Shown: positions 58,432 through 58,472 of the stretch, piece by piece | Numbering within the stretch: position 1 is the stretch's first letter | How the letters are laid out: each line of letters begins with the position of its first letter | Assembly (NCBI RefSeq): GCF_022748595.1 | Contig: NZ_JALDSX010000020.1 | Location: forward strand, 1-58,472 | Length of the DNA: 58,472 nucleotides | Reading direction: 5' to 3' | Origin: Brevibacterium sp. ZH18 | GTDB lineage: Bacteria > Actinomycetota > Actinomycetes > Actinomycetales > Brevibacteriaceae | Notes under the pieces: generated by a model | What the model was told of the DNA's origin: nothing | The model's input: only the letters and a program-made list of their open reading frames with translations | Database searches by the model: none | Made by a program: the position numbers and the translations under genes

Positions 58432-58472
58432 TTTGAGAATCCAATAGCGTATTTGTTTGAACAGATAGTGAT
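58432..58472 (+). promoter_or_regulatory. rRNA operon leader with antitermination-like motif, runs off the window
   Basis: TTTGAGAATCCAATAGCG (58432-58449) followed by T/G-rich sequence closely resembles the conserved TTTGAGAACTCAATAGTG leader element found just upstream of 16S rRNA genes in actinobacteria. tyrS followed by an rRNA operon is a common order. The 16S gene itself should begin within a few hundred bases to the right. Confidence 0.6.

Overview
The window is chromosomal DNA of a high-GC Gram-positive bacterium (Actinomycetota). Codons strongly prefer G/C in the third position. The gene order is the core block I know from Arthrobacter/Brevibacterium-type Micrococcales: lexA | LysM protein - hisC - hisB - membrane protein - hisH - priA - sseB-like ... 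DUF1844 | infC - rpmI - rplT - trmH-like ... pheS - pheT ... argCJBDF - argR - argH - tyrS - (rRNA operon). A Brevibacterium-like organism is my best guess, but this is an inference from layout, not proven. No tRNA, rRNA gene, insertion sequence, prophage or CRISPR array is recognisable inside the window.

Layout. (1) 1-6459: lexA with a divergent SOS-controlled LysM gene, then the histidine genes hisC, hisB, a small membrane protein, hisH and priA, and an SseB-like gene. (2) 6477-11835: accessory genes: an NAD(P)-dependent epimerase with a divergent TetR regulator and twin operators, then a large SNF2/SWIM helicase. (3) 11958-15102: DUF1844 gene, structured leader and attenuator, infC (apparent AUC start), rpmI, rplT, terminator, SpoU/TrmH-type methyltransferase. 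(4) 15151-19319: accessory genes: a divergent SDR, a pentapeptide-like protein, a DUF429 protein, an acetolactate-synthase-like enzyme. (5) 19583-23249: pheST. (6) 23338-48471: a 25-kb accessory block between pheT and argC. It holds an SDR, a frameshifted MHS-family transporter, an amino-acid racemase, a LysR-TRAP transporter operon, a PIN/RHH toxin-antitoxin pair, an AarF-like kinase with a patatin-like lipase, an MFS exporter, a D-galactonate catabolic cluster (IclR | dgoK-dgoA-dgoD-two MFS), an AT-richer defence island, and a quinone oxidoreductase. (7) 48516-57542: argCJBDFRH and tyrS. (8) 57718-58472: a YccF-like membrane protein and what looks like the promoter and leader of an rRNA operon running off the right edge.

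How the genes work together. Most of the core is translation and amino-acid synthesis. Four his genes give imidazole-glycerol-phosphate and histidinol-phosphate steps, and the arg cluster runs from N-acetylglutamate to arginine except argG, which is absent from its usual place between argR and argH. The dgo genes make a self-contained uptake and catabolic route for D-galactonate to pyruvate and glyceraldehyde-3-phosphate.

The most interesting part is 43058-47332. A two-gene AAA ATPase plus DUF4435/TOPRIM operon resembles the PARIS (AriA/AriB) anti-phage system. It converges on a second two-gene operon, a MazG-like nucleotide pyrophosphohydrolase overlapping a GIY-YIG nuclease-DUF2075 helicase fusion. 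I know no characterised defence system for the second pair, so it is the best candidate for an undescribed system. A separate sequence-level signal is an 11-base word, CGCCGAGGTGG, that recurs at least 13 times in different reading frames and between genes and is absent from the defence island.
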